Origin: Oribacterium sp. NK2B42
Lineage (GTDB): Bacteria > Bacillota > Clostridia > Lachnospirales > Lachnospiraceae
Reading direction: 5' to 3'
DNA: 64,000 nt
Assembly (NCBI RefSeq): GCF_000424445.1
Contig: NZ_KE384187.1
Location: forward strand, 32,356-96,355
Below the pieces are notes generated by a model. The model was not told where the DNA came from, made no database searches, and was given only the letters and a program-made list of their open reading frames with translations. Each line of letters starts with the position of its first letter. The stretch's first letter is position 1. The translations under genes were made by a program, and so were the position numbers. Shown here in pieces: positions 32,826-42,026 of this stretch.

Positions 32826-35800
32826 ATGGCAAACCCATTTTTAAGAACAAAAACTTATAGTGAACTGGAGCTGGCGCTAAAGAGTGGAAGAGGACCGCTG
32901 GCGGTAACCGGAACCGTGGATCCTGTCAAGGCGCAGCTTCTGGTTTCTTTGAATGTGAAGACGGGCAGTGCTGAAAAAAGTGAAGATGGAAAATCCTGCA
33001 AAAGGTGGAAGCTTCTGGTTGTTAAGGATGAGCAGAAGGGTAAGCAGTTTGTAAAGGATATACATGCTTTTTCCGAGGATGCCTGGTACTATCCCGCAAA
33101 GGATTTTTTGTTTTATCAGGCGGATACCCAGGGAAACCTTATCACGAGACAGCGTGTAGAGGTGCTTAAACATCTTATGGAGGACGAATCCGGCGTTGTG
33201 GTTTCGTCCATTGATGCGCTGATGGATAAGGTGCTGAAGAGAGAGGAATTCACAGAATCGGTTCTCAACATCCGGCCAGGTATGATCGTGGAGATGGAAG
33301 CATTATCCCAAAGGCTCACTGAGCTTGGCTATGAAAGAATGGCTGAAGTTGATTCCATGGGAGAGTTTTCCGTGAGGGGAGGCATCGTAGACATCTATCC
33401 TTTTACCGCGGAAAATCCTGTTCGTATCGAGTTCTGGGATACCGAGGTCGACAATATTCGTTCCTTTGATGCGGAAAGTCAAAGGTCCATAGAGAATCTT
33501 TCAGAGGTGGAGATATATCCGGCTTCAGACAGGGCTTCGGTAGGAAAGAATAAAAAGGGGAAGGAAGTCAGCCTTCTTGATTACTTTGACAAGGATACCC
33601 TGATTTTCGTGGATGAACCTGACCGTCTTATGGAACGGGGACAGATGGTGGAAACTGAGTTCAGGGAAAGCTTTGAAGCGAGACTCAGGGAAATCGAGAA
33701 CCATGCGAAGCTTGCGGCAGTCCTTGAGGAAAACGGCATGGGACTTCAGGATGAGAGGGATCCCGATAAGCTGATATACGGAATAAACGAGATCATGGGG
33801 AGACTATCCGGATCCGGCACAGTGGCCTTCAGTACCCTGGGAAATAATCTTACGGAGTTTAAGACAGTAGAGGAATTCCGGTTTGAAACCAGTGAAGTCA
33901 CACCGTATAAATCCGGCTTTGATCTTCTGATAAATGATCTTAAGCGCTGGCAGAAGGAAAAGTATGAGATAGTTCTTCTCAGTCCGTCGAGAACCAGAGC
34001 GTCAAGACTTGCCCAGGACTTAAGGGACTATGATCTCAGGGCTTACTGTCCGGATGTTTCTGTGGACAGCGTTTCCGGAGCGGGCTCTTCTTCCGTAAAG
34101 GGATCCGGAAATAAAAATCCTGAAGAGGTGAATTCCGGAGGCGCAGTGAAAAATGGCAGAAAGCATAATCCTGAAGGTACAACGGGCTCTCTTGAAACTG
34201 CGAGAAATGAGGAAACCCGTGGAGCCATACAGGTAAAGTTCGGAGTTCTCAACAGTGGCTATCAGTTCCCCGAGGAGAAGTTTGTACTGCTTACGGAAGG
34301 CGACATGTTCGGTAATGCCGAGATGGCGCGCAAAAAACGTAAACAGAAAAAGTTTGACGGTCAGAAGATCTCAAAACTCAGCGAACTGTCCGTGGGGGAC
34401 TATGTGGTTCATGAGTCTCACGGAATAGGTATCTACCGGGGCATCGAACGCATTAAATCCGAAGGCATTACCAAGGACTATATAAAGGTTGAGTACGGGG
34501 ACGGGGGAAATCTTTATCTTCCGGCAACAAAGCTTGAGGGCATACAGAAGTATGCGAGTCAGGATGTGGGGAAGGCTCCGAAGCTCAATAAGCTGAACAG
34601 CACCGACTGGCAGAAAACCAGGAAGAGAGTTCAGCATGCCGTAAAGGAGATCGCAAAGGATCTTGTGAAGCTTTATGCTGCAAGGCAGAATACGGCAGGT
34701 TACAAGTTTGGAAGTGATACGGTCTGGCAGAAGGAATTTGAAGAAATGTTTCCCTATGTTGAGACTGTGGATCAGGAGCTTGCCATCGATGCTACAAAGC
34801 AGGATATGGAAAGCAATAAGATCATGGACAGACTCATCTGCGGCGATGTGGGTTACGGAAAGACAGAGATAGCCCTGAGGGCAGCTTTTAAGGCAGTGCA
34901 GGATTCAAAGCAGGTGGCGTATCTTGTCCCCACCACTATCCTTGCACAGCAGATTTACAACACCTTTGTGGAGAGGATGAAGGGGTTCCCGGTGAACATT
35001 GCCCTGCTGTGCAGATTCAGGACACCCCAGCAGATCAAAAAATCCATAGAGGATCTGAAGGCCGGACGGGTGGACATCGTTGTGGGAACCCACAGACTTC
35101 TCAGCAAGGATATCAGGTTTAAGGATCTGGGTCTCCTTATCATCGATGAGGAACAGAGATTCGGGGTTACTCATAAGGAGCGGATCAAGAATCTGAAGCA
35201 GGAGGTGGATGTGCTGACACTTACAGCCACCCCTATACCCAGAACTCTCCATATGTCTCTTGCAGGTATCAGGGATATGTCGGTCCTGGAGGAACCGCCC
35301 ATGGATCGCCGTCCCATCCAGACCTATGTTATGGAGTACAATGATGAGCTGATCCGTGAGGCTATCAACCGTGAGCTTGCGAGAAACGGACAGGTTTACT
35401 ATGTTTACAACAGGGTGAACAATATCGCTGACATAGCAGCCCATGTTCAGAAGCTTTGTCCCGACGCAAAGGTGGCATATGCCCACGGCAAGATGACTGA
35501 AAACCAGCTGGAAGACATTATGCTGCAGTTTATAAACGGGGAAGTGGATGTCCTGGTTTCCACCACCATTATCGAAACGGGCCTCGATATCCCCAATGCC
35601 AATACCCTGATAATTCAGGATGCGGAGCGCATGGGCCTTTCGCAGCTTTACCAGCTGAGGGGCCGTGTGGGAAGGTCCAGCCGTACGGCGTATGCATTCC
35701 TTATGTACAGACGTGGCAGGATGCTTACGGAGGAGTCGGAGAAGAGACTCAAGGCCATTAAGGAGTTCACCCAGCTCGGCTCAGGCATACGTATAGCCAT

Positions 35801-36431
35801 GAGAGATCTGGAGATACGAGGCGCAGGTAATGTTTTGGGCGCGGAGCAGCACGGCCATATGGAGGCTGTGGGTTACGATCTTTACTGTAAGCTTTTGAAC
35901 ATTGCGGTAAAGGCGGAAAAGGGAGAAGTCAGTGAGACTGTAGAGTTTGATACTCAGATAAACTGTGATATCGATGCCTTTATCCCGGATTCCTACATTT
36001 CCAATGAATCTCAGAAGCTGGATGCCTATAAGCGGATTTCTTCAATAATGGATGAAGAGGATCACAGCGATATACAGGACGAGCTTATGGACCGTTTCGG
36101 AGAGCTTCCGAAGGAGTGTGAGAATCTTCTGGAGATCGCAAAGCTGAGAGCTCTCGGACACCAGTGCTATGCCACCGAGATCGACATCAGGAAGGGAATG
36201 TTTAAGATCCTTCTGGATGCGAAGGCAGATATCAATGTTGACGCCATACCTGAGGTGATCCGGGAGAATCACGGACAGCTCAGATTTTCCGGAGGAGCGG
36301 CGCCCGGATTTGTATTCCGGCAGAGTACGAGAGAGAAAACCTGGACCATTAACGAGACCATGGAGCACTTGGAAAAAACGCTCATTCGTTTAAAAAGAAG
36401 CCCCGGTGACAAAAATATCAAAAATGCCTAA
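32826..36431 (+). CDS. mfd: transcription-repair coupling factor Mfd
   Basis: A 1201-residue DNA translocase that removes stalled RNA polymerase and recruits UvrA. It has a UvrB-homology N-terminus, an RNAP-interacting domain (SVGDYVVHESHGIGIYRGIE), RecG-like motor with Walker A CGDVGYGKTE (about 675), IIDEEQRFGV (about 773), TATPIPRTLHMSL and the TRG region QLGSGIRIAMRDLEIRGAGN. Between the UvrB-like part and the RID is a Ser/Gly/Asn-rich insert of about 60 residues (about 408-467) not usual in Mfd. Confidence 0.96.
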   Translation: MANPFLRTKTYSELELALKSGRGPLAVTGTVDPVKAQLLVSLNVKTGSAEKSEDGKSCKRWKLLVVKDEQKGKQFVKDIHAFSEDAWYYPAKDFLFYQADTQGNLITRQRVEVLKHLMEDESGVVVSSIDALMDKVLKREEFTESVLNIRPGMIVEMEALSQRLTELGYERMAEVDSMGEFSVRGGIVDIYPFTAENPVRIEFWDTEVDNIRSFDAESQRSIENLSEVEIYPASDRASVGKNKKGKEVSLLDYFDKDTLIFVDEPDRLMERGQMVETEFRESFEARLREIENHAKLAAVLEENGMGLQDERDPDKLIYGINEIMGRLSGSGTVAFSTLGNNLTEFKTVEEFRFETSEVTPYKSGFDLLINDLKRWQKEKYEIVLLSPSRTRASRLAQDLRDYDLRAYCPDVSVDSVSGAGSSSVKGSGNKNPEEVNSGGAVKNGRKHNPEGTTGSLETARNEETRGAIQVKFGVLNSGYQFPEEKFVLLTEGDMFGNAEMARKKRKQKKFDGQKISKLSELSVGDYVVHESHGIGIYRGIERIKSEGITKDYIKVEYGDGGNLYLPATKLEGIQKYASQDVGKAPKLNKLNSTDWQKTRKRVQHAVKEIAKDLVKLYAARQNTAGYKFGSDTVWQKEFEEMFPYVETVDQELAIDATKQDMESNKIMDRLICGDVGYGKTEIALRAAFKAVQDSKQVAYLVPTTILAQQIYNTFVERMKGFPVNIALLCRFRTPQQIKKSIEDLKAGRVDIVVGTHRLLSKDIRFKDLGLLIIDEEQRFGVTHKERIKNLKQEVDVLTLTATPIPRTLHMSLAGIRDMSVLEEPPMDRRPIQTYVMEYNDELIREAINRELARNGQVYYVYNRVNNIADIAAHVQKLCPDAKVAYAHGKMTENQLEDIMLQFINGEVDVLVSTTIIETGLDIPNANTLIIQDAERMGLSQLYQLRGRVGRSSRTAYAFLMYRRGRMLTEESEKRLKAIKEFTQLGSGIRIAMRDLEIRGAGNVLGAEQHGHMEAVGYDLYCKLLNIAVKAEKGEVSETVEFDTQINCDIDAFIPDSYISNESQKLDAYKRISSIMDEEDHSDIQDELMDRFGELPKECENLLEIAKLRALGHQCYATEIDIRKGMFKILLDAKADINVDAIPEVIRENHGQLRFSGGAAPGFVFRQSTREKTWTINETMEHLEKTLIRLKRSPGDKNIKNA

Positions 36432-36455
36432 AAACCGCGTAATAATGCGGTTCTT
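36429..36455 (+). terminator. weak hairpin after mfd
   Basis: AAACCGC pairs with GCGGTT, with only TTCTT after it. It immediately precedes the hup promoter. Confidence 0.4.
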
Positions 36456-36457
36456 GG

Positions 36458-36486
36458 TTGACACGGGTGTTATATAAAAGTATAAT
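36458..36486 (+). promoter_or_regulatory. perfect-consensus promoter of hup
   Basis: TTGACA (36458-36463), exactly 17 bp, TATAAT (36481-36486). A full consensus sigma-A promoter suits an abundant DNA-binding protein. Confidence 0.9.
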
Positions 36487-36570
36487 TTCTAAGGTAAAAC
36501 AAAGTATATGATCCATTTTGGCCTGTTTAAACAGGAAAACAAACCTTATGGGATTATGGAGGAAAAGAAC

Positions 36571-36843
36571 ATGAATAGAGTTGAATTGGTAGCAGAGGTT
36601 GCTAAGAAGGCTGATCTTTCAAAGAAGGATGCAGAGGCTGCTGTAAAGAGTGTATTCGATGCCATCGCAGATGCACTTGCTGATGGTGACAAGGTACAGC
36701 TTATCGGCTTCGGTACATTCGATGTTGCTGAGAGAGCTGCCCGTGAGGGAAGAAACCCAAGAACAGGTGAGACAATGAAGATTGAGGCTTCAAAGGCACC
36801 TAGATTCAAGGCTGGTAAGGCTCTTAAGGACAGAATCAACTAA
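36571..36843 (+). CDS. hup: HU family DNA-binding protein
   Basis: A 91-residue nucleoid protein. [40 protein letters not shown] and [15 protein letters not shown] match HU, with the beta-arm proline. The ATG at 36571 follows GGAGG. In-frame codons from 36508 add a non-homologous extension and are rejected. The transcript is probably monocistronic, ending at 36938. Confidence 0.95.
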   Translation: MNRVELVAEVAKKADLSKKDAEAAVKSVFDAIADALADGDKVQLIGFGTFDVAERAAREGRNPRTGETMKIEASKAPRFKAGKALKDRIN

Positions 36844-36901
36844 TTGCTCAAAGCGTGTTGAATCCTTTGGGATGAAGATTTAAAAAGAAACTCAGGTAGT
36901 A

Positions 36902-36938
36902 GAAAAGAGGATGGCTGTCTTGCAGCCATCCTCTTACT
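36902..36938 (+). terminator. terminator after hup
   Basis: AAGAGGATGGCTG pairs with CAGCCATCCTCTT around TCTTG. Confidence 0.75.
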
Positions 36939-36968
36939 GAATTTAACACATTAAAAAACAGGAAAGTT

Positions 36969-37208
36969 ATGAGATTAGACAAGTATCTTAAGGTTTCGAG
37001 ACTTATTAAGAGACGTACGGTTGCCAATGAGGCCTGTGACGCCGGACGTGTAAGCATTAACGATAAGGTGGCGAAGGCCGGCACAGAGGTGAAGGCGGGG
37101 GATGTAATCGAGATCTCCTTCGGAACAAAGTCTGTAAAGGTCAGGGTTACTACAATTCAGGAAACTGTTCACAAAGAAGATTCGAAGGACATGTACGAGT
37201 ATCTTTAA
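36969..37208 (+). CDS. rqcP: S4-domain RNA-binding protein RqcP
   Basis: A 79-residue Hsp15/YabO-like S4 domain protein: MRLDKYLKVSRLIKRRTVAN, AGRVSINDKVAKAG and GDVIEISFG. RqcP works with RqcH in alanine tailing of stalled nascent chains on 50S subunits. It holds the usual position between hup and divIC, but yabP and yabQ are absent. Confidence 0.93.
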   Translation: MRLDKYLKVSRLIKRRTVANEACDAGRVSINDKVAKAGTEVKAGDVIEISFGTKSVKVRVTTIQETVHKEDSKDMYEYL

Positions 37209-37347
37209 GGCGTTGTGTTTTTATGACAAATCAGACTTTGACGGGACTTTTTTGCATCGATGTAAATCTGCGGAAATTTCCGGCACGGAGCCCCGGATTG
37301 ATATTTAGAAGGTTTATGATTATAATGATGGCAGAGGGATATGCTAT

Positions 37348-37656
37348 ATGAAAAACAGATATAAGAGTAAGAATACAGTTTCAAACCGTTTGGCCATCGT
37401 AGGTATCACGATAGTCGTGATGTTTATTGCGTTTGCCATGCATGTGCGAAGTGTCACCCTGAAGGAACAGGATAGAGAATATCAGCTTCAGGAGGAAAGC
37501 CTTCAGGCTGATATCGATGCCCAGAAACAGCTTTCTGAGGAGCTTGAACAGAAAAAAATATACGTGAAGACAAAAGAGTTTACCATGGAAAAGGCCAGGG
37601 AGATTTTTGGGCTGAAAATGCCGGACGAAATAATCATTAAGCCGGATTCGAACTAA
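37348..37656 (+). CDS. divIC: septum formation initiator (DivIC/FtsB-like)
   Basis: A 102-residue bitopic membrane protein. The short cytoplasmic start is followed by a membrane helix (about 14-32), a coiled coil (QEESLQADIDAQKQLSEELE) and the C-terminal FTMEKAREIFGLKMPDEIII typical of DivIC. It acts in the FtsL/DivIC/FtsQ divisome complex. A separate FtsL-like protein is encoded at 51314. Confidence 0.9.
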   Translation: MKNRYKSKNTVSNRLAIVGITIVVMFIAFAMHVRSVTLKEQDREYQLQEESLQADIDAQKQLSEELEQKKIYVKTKEFTMEKAREIFGLKMPDEIIIKPDSN

Positions 37657-37675
37657 AGCTTTATATTATGATGTC

Positions 37676-37722
37676 GTAGCCGGAAGGCATCCATTAAAAA
37701 AGGATGCTTTCCGGCTGTTTCG
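37676..37722 (+). terminator. hairpin terminator (GCCGGAGGGCATC family)
   Basis: AGCCGGAAGGCATCC pairs with GGATGCTTTCCGGCT around TTAAAAAA, followed by GTTTCG. It closes divIC. Confidence 0.85.
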
Positions 37723-37767
37723 TTGCAGAAAAACGAAAAAAAATTTAATCAATGGGCGGTTTCTTGT

Positions 37768-37773
37768 TATAAT
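37768..37773 (+). promoter_or_regulatory. -10 box of tilS-hpt
   Basis: TATAAT with a poor -35 (TTTAAT at 37744). It would start transcription about 37780, leaving only about 11 bases before the ATG at 37791. Confidence 0.4.
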
Positions 37774-37790
37774 AAATGGTGTATATGGTA

Positions 37791-38858
37791 ATGAAAAATG
37801 ATAAAATTACTTTGGAGATTAAGAATTATATACTTAGGAACCGGCTGATAGAAAAAGGCGACTGTGTTCTCATGGGGATTTCGGGAGGACCGGATTCGGT
37901 CTTTCTTCTGGAGGTTCTGAACGGCTTCCGTGAGTCTATGGATTTCAGGCTTTTTGCAGTGCATGTGCATCATGGTATAAGAGGAGAGGAAGCCGACAGG
38001 GATGAGAAATTCTCACAGGAGCTTTGTGGGGAAAGAGATATTCCCTTTAAGGCGGTTCATGTGGATGCACCGGAGTATGCAAAGGAAAAGGGACTGAGTC
38101 TTGAAGAGGCTGCCCGTATTCTCAGATATGAGGTATTTGAGACCGAAAGAAAGGGACTTGAGGAGAGACTTGGCAGTGAGGCTCCCAATTGCAGGATCGC
38201 GGTGGCACATCACATGGACGATCAGGCGGAGACGGTTCTTCACAATCTGGTAAGGGGGTCAGGGATAAAGGGACTTTCCGGTATGGAAGCAAAAAGAGGC
38301 TTTATCATTCGCCCGTTGCTCTCCGTGAAACGAGAAACCATACTGAGGAAGCTTCAGGATGAGGGGATTCACTATGTGATCGATTCCACAAATCTTGAAA
38401 CTCAGTATACCAGAAATCGCATAAGGTCTTCCGTTCTCCCGGAGCTGAAGAAAATAAATACGGAAGCGGCTTCTCACATTGCAAAAACTGCCGATATACT
38501 GAGGGAGGCTGATGATTTCTTCCGGAAGCTGGCTTCAGATTATGTGGACAGATTTTTGAAAACCACATCAGATTCCGGCGATGGTGCCCGGGAGATTTCC
38601 ATTCCGGTGGAGGAGCTTAAAAGCTATCCTGAGCTTGTGAGACAGTATGTTATGATGGAGCTTGTGAGACATGTCGGTACACCCCTTAAGGACTGGAGCA
38701 CGGTTCATTTCAGGGATATGGATAAGCTGATTCACGGAAAGGGCAATGCCCATCTGGATCTGCCATACAGGATGAGCGCCGATTATAGAAAAAAGCACCT
38801 GATCCTGAAGATCAATCAGGAGATTTTGAGTATAAAAAGGAGAAAGAATAATGGCTGA
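37791..38858 (+). CDS. tilS: tRNA(Ile)-lysidine synthase
   Basis: A protein of about 355 residues modifying C34 of tRNA-Ile(CAU) to lysidine. The PP-loop is GISGGPDSVFLLE (about 29-41), with HVHHGIRGEEADRDE, HHMDDQAETVLHNLVRGSG and the C-terminal RNA-binding part. In-frame starts at GTG 37776 and ATG 37785 are possible; 37791 is preferred because the -10 box leaves no room for the GTG. No good Shine-Dalgarno is present. It overlaps hpt by 8 bp. spoIIE, often just upstream in spore-formers, is absent. Confidence 0.92.
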   Translation: MKNDKITLEIKNYILRNRLIEKGDCVLMGISGGPDSVFLLEVLNGFRESMDFRLFAVHVHHGIRGEEADRDEKFSQELCGERDIPFKAVHVDAPEYAKEKGLSLEEAARILRYEVFETERKGLEERLGSEAPNCRIAVAHHMDDQAETVLHNLVRGSGIKGLSGMEAKRGFIIRPLLSVKRETILRKLQDEGIHYVIDSTNLETQYTRNRIRSSVLPELKKINTEAASHIAKTADILREADDFFRKLASDYVDRFLKTTSDSGDGAREISIPVEELKSYPELVRQYVMMELVRHVGTPLKDWSTVHFRDMDKLIHGKGNAHLDLPYRMSADYRKKHLILKINQEILSIKRRKNNG

Positions 38859-39378
38859 ACATGTAAGAGTTCTTATCCCGGAGGATGAGATCCGGGATAA
38901 GATCATTGAGGTGGCAGATAAGATCTCAGAGGCTTATAAGGGAGAATCACTGCACCTTATCTGCATACTTAAGGGCGGCGCAATGTTTATGTGTGAGCTT
39001 GCAAAGAGGATACATGATGTAAATATTTCTTTTGATTTCATGTCTGTATCAAGCTACGGGGCAGGAACCACTACGAGCGGTATCGTAAAGATCGTCAAAG
39101 ATCTGGATGAGCCCCTGGAGGGCAAGAATGTTCTTATCGTGGAGGACATCATCGATACAGGACATACCCTTAATCATCTCAGCAAGCTTCTTATGAGCAG
39201 GGGTCCCAAGTCTATTGAGATATGTACTCTCTTGAACAAGCCTTCACGTCGTGAGAAGGAGGTTCCGGTTAAGTATTCCTGCTTTGAGATCCCGGATGAA
39301 TTTGTTGTGGGATACGGGCTTGACTATGATCAGAAATACCGTAACCTTCCATATATCGGTGTAGTAGAGTTTGATTGA
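38851..39378 (+). CDS. hpt: hypoxanthine phosphoribosyltransferase
   Basis: A 175-residue purine salvage enzyme. ICILKGGAMFMCELAKRI, SYGAGTTTSG and the PRPP loop VLIVEDIIDTGHTL (about 97-110) are present, ending with VGYGLDYDQKYRNLPYIG. Coupled to tilS, the conserved pair in Firmicutes. ftsH, its usual downstream neighbour, does not follow. Confidence 0.96.
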   Translation: MAEHVRVLIPEDEIRDKIIEVADKISEAYKGESLHLICILKGGAMFMCELAKRIHDVNISFDFMSVSSYGAGTTTSGIVKIVKDLDEPLEGKNVLIVEDIIDTGHTLNHLSKLLMSRGPKSIEICTLLNKPSRREKEVPVKYSCFEIPDEFVVGYGLDYDQKYRNLPYIGVVEFD

Positions 39379-39453
39379 CAAAACCGGTATGGTGGGCTGA
39401 AGTATTGAACTCCACTTATTTTTTTAATATGAAGGGAAGAGTATAGAAACTTA

Positions 39454-41538
39454 ATGGGGATGAGCAAGATCAACTGGGATGCGCTCTATACAGCGGGATC
39501 GGAGGATTACCGGTCCCCGGCAGAGCAGCAGCCCGGTGACACCGTAAAGATACGGTTTAGAACTAAACATAGTGATGTGGATGCGGTATATATATATTTC
39601 CACGAAATCGATACCGAGTATAAGATGCATGTTATATTCAGTGATGAGTATTTCGATTTTTATGAGTATCAGATCGTTTTGGGAAATATCACCATGAGTT
39701 ACAGCTTCTTCATTCATAAGGAAGAGGAAAGACTGCATTACAACCGGATGGGGGTATCTGAGGATATGAATCCACAGATGGCCTTTCATCTCATGCCCGG
39801 ATTTAAGGTTCCGGACTGGGTGAAGGGTGCCGTCATGTACCAGATATTCATTGACAGGTTCTATGACGGAGACAAATCCAACAATGTGGTGGATAATGAG
39901 TATCTCTATCTGGGAAGAGCCGTAAAAGGCATCAAGAACTGGGAAACTCCCGTGGAACCCTTTGATGTACACAGGTTTTACGGAGGCGATATTCAGGGGG
40001 TTCTGGAAAAGCTTGATTATATCCAGTATCTGGGAGTTCAGGTTATTTATTTTAATCCTTTGTTTGTATCACCGTCCAATCATAAATATGATATACAGGA
40101 TTATGATCACATTGATCCTCATATCGGAAAGATCGTAAGAGACGGAGGATCGGTGATCGAGGACTGGGAGACGGATAATGCACGTGCCACAAAGTATTCT
40201 GTACGTACCACCAACCTTGAAAATCTGAGAGCCAGCGATGCGCTGTTCCTTAAATTTGTCAATGCATGTCACGAGAGGGGCATGCGTGTGATCATTGACG
40301 GTGTTTTCAATCATTGCGGCTCTTATAATAAGTGGATGAATAAGTCCAACTTTTATAATTACAAGGATAAGTCCAATGATTACCAGGCGGGGGCATATCA
40401 GCTGAAGGACAGCCCGTTCCACAACTATTTTGCATTTGATGACAACAGTGATGAGGCATGGCCCAAGAACAATACTTACGAGAAGTGGTGGGGCAATGAT
40501 ACATTGCCGAAGCTTAATTATGAGGGTTCTCAGGAGCTTGAAGAGAAGATACTTCAGGTTGGCAGAAAGTGGGTCAGCGCTCCTTATAAGGTGGATGGCT
40601 GGAGACTGGATGTTGCAGCCGACCTTGGACATACCGGTGATTACAACCATCTGTTCTGGAAGAAATTCAGGATGGTGGTCAAGAAAGCAAATCCGGAGGC
40701 TGTCATCCTTGCGGAGCACTACGGAGATCCTTTCTGGTGGCTTCAGGGTGATGAGTGGGATACCATCATGAATTATGATGCTTTTATGGAGCCCATAACC
40801 TGGTTCCTGACCGGAATGGAGAAGCATTCAGACTCAAGAGAGGACAGGCTAAGAGGTGACGGAAAGCAGTTTTTTGCAGCTATGACTTACCATATGTCGA
40901 GAATGCCTGAGTCTTCGATCCTTTGTTCCATGAATCAGCTTTCAAATCATGATCACAGCCGGTTCATGACAAGGACAAAAATGGAGGTGGGCCGTATAGG
41001 CACCAGAGGTTCCGCCGAAGCCGATCAGGGTGTAAATGTTGCATTATACAGACTTGCGGCTATGATGCAAATGACCTGGCCCGGTGCGCCCACCTTGTAT
41101 TATGGTGATGAAGCCGGCATGACGGGATGGACAGAGCCGGATTCCAGACGTCCCTATCCATGGGGGCATGAGGACTTTGAGCTTATTGAATTTCATCATT
41201 ACCTGGCGGATATCCATAAAAGATACCAGGTGTTCAAGTATGGAGCGCTGATGAAGCTCATGGCCGGACATAATTATGTGGTATATGCAAGGGTTTATAA
41301 GCACGAGGTCGTTATCGTGGTCATCTACTGCGGTGTAGATAAATTTACCATACAGATACCTGCATGGCGCACCGGGATCAAGGACTACAACCGGATCGAC
41401 AGAGTGCTTCTGACTCAGGAAGACAGGTATAATGCCGGTAGGATCAGCAGTTCCCCTCTGGATGGCATGTTTGAGTGCGAGTGCAGTCCCTACACCGGGA
41501 AAATATACTATTGTGATCTTTCTTCACGGAAGAAATAA
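39454..41538 (+). CDS. GH13 alpha-glucan hydrolase (neopullulanase/maltodextrinase-like)
   Basis: A 694-residue cytoplasmic enzyme without signal peptide. An N-terminal CBM34-like beta domain (about 1-115) is followed by the GH13 barrel: MYQIFIDRFYDGD, VIIDGVFNHCG, the nucleophile in DGWRLDVAADLG, the acid/base in VILAEHYGDP and the third carboxylate in LSNHDHSR. It likely degrades imported maltodextrins or glycogen branches. Exact subfamily (GH13_20 or GH13_39) is not decidable by eye. ATG 39454 or 39460 are possible starts. Confidence 0.9.
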   Translation: MGMSKINWDALYTAGSEDYRSPAEQQPGDTVKIRFRTKHSDVDAVYIYFHEIDTEYKMHVIFSDEYFDFYEYQIVLGNITMSYSFFIHKEEERLHYNRMGVSEDMNPQMAFHLMPGFKVPDWVKGAVMYQIFIDRFYDGDKSNNVVDNEYLYLGRAVKGIKNWETPVEPFDVHRFYGGDIQGVLEKLDYIQYLGVQVIYFNPLFVSPSNHKYDIQDYDHIDPHIGKIVRDGGSVIEDWETDNARATKYSVRTTNLENLRASDALFLKFVNACHERGMRVIIDGVFNHCGSYNKWMNKSNFYNYKDKSNDYQAGAYQLKDSPFHNYFAFDDNSDEAWPKNNTYEKWWGNDTLPKLNYEGSQELEEKILQVGRKWVSAPYKVDGWRLDVAADLGHTGDYNHLFWKKFRMVVKKANPEAVILAEHYGDPFWWLQGDEWDTIMNYDAFMEPITWFLTGMEKHSDSREDRLRGDGKQFFAAMTYHMSRMPESSILCSMNQLSNHDHSRFMTRTKMEVGRIGTRGSAEADQGVNVALYRLAAMMQMTWPGAPTLYYGDEAGMTGWTEPDSRRPYPWGHEDFELIEFHHYLADIHKRYQVFKYGALMKLMAGHNYVVYARVYKHEVVIVVIYCGVDKFTIQIPAWRTGIKDYNRIDRVLLTQEDRYNAGRISSSPLDGMFECECSPYTGKIYYCDLSSRKK

Positions 41539-41625
41539 GGCCGGAGCCGGTGCTCCGGTCTGCTCATGTCCCGGCTGAACTATTACGGCAAATCCGGCAG
41601 TGATTGAATTTATTTCAGAAAGTGC

Positions 41626-41654
41626 TTGACTTTGATTCGTTTAATGGGTATATT
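41626..41654 (+). promoter_or_regulatory. promoter of the tRNA cluster
   Basis: TTGACT (41626-41631), a 17-bp spacer and TATATT (41649-41654), 34 bp before the first tRNA. Confidence 0.8.
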
Positions 41655-41687
41655 AAACAAGTCGCTTGAAACGAGTGAGCGACTTTT

Positions 41688-41758
41688 GCGGGTGTAGTTC
41701 AATGGTAGAATGTCAGCCTTCCAAGCTGAATATGTGGGTTCGATTCCCATCACCCGCT
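41688..41758 (+). tRNA. tRNA-Gly (anticodon TCC)
   Basis: The acceptor stem GCGGGTG/CACCCGC, anticodon loop CTTCCAA and T-loop GGTTCGATTCC fold correctly over 71 nt. No CCA is encoded. Confidence 0.97.
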
Positions 41759-41763
41759 TCCCT

Positions 41764-41836
<73 letters not shown>

Positions 41837-41852
41837 TTTGGAAACAAAATAT

Positions 41853-41924
41853 GCGCGAGTAGTAGAGTGGTACTACGTCGCCTTGCCAAGGCGAAGATCG
41901 CGGGTTCGATCCCCGTCTCGCGCT
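41853..41924 (+). tRNA. tRNA-Gly (anticodon GCC)
   Basis: The acceptor stem GCGCGAG/CTCGCGC, anticodon stem TCGCC/GGCGA with loop TTGCCAA, and T-loop GGTTCGATCCC fold over 72 nt. Confidence 0.97.
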
Positions 41925-41928
41925 TCTC

Positions 41929-41964
41929 AACACCCCAAAGGAATAATCCTTTGGGGTGTTTTCG
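41929..41964 (+). terminator. terminator of the tRNA operon
   Basis: ACACCCCAAAGGA pairs with TCCTTTGGGGTGT around ATAA, then TTTCG. Confidence 0.9.
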
Positions 41965-42026
41965 CGTCCAATAGTCTCGTGGTAAAATATAAGAAAGTGT
42001 GAATGTTTGAAATATGGAGATAACGT

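Noticed and set aside
40069-40827. 252-codon open frame antisense to the GH13 gene
   Set aside because: Lies wholly inside a conserved catalytic domain; no start signal.
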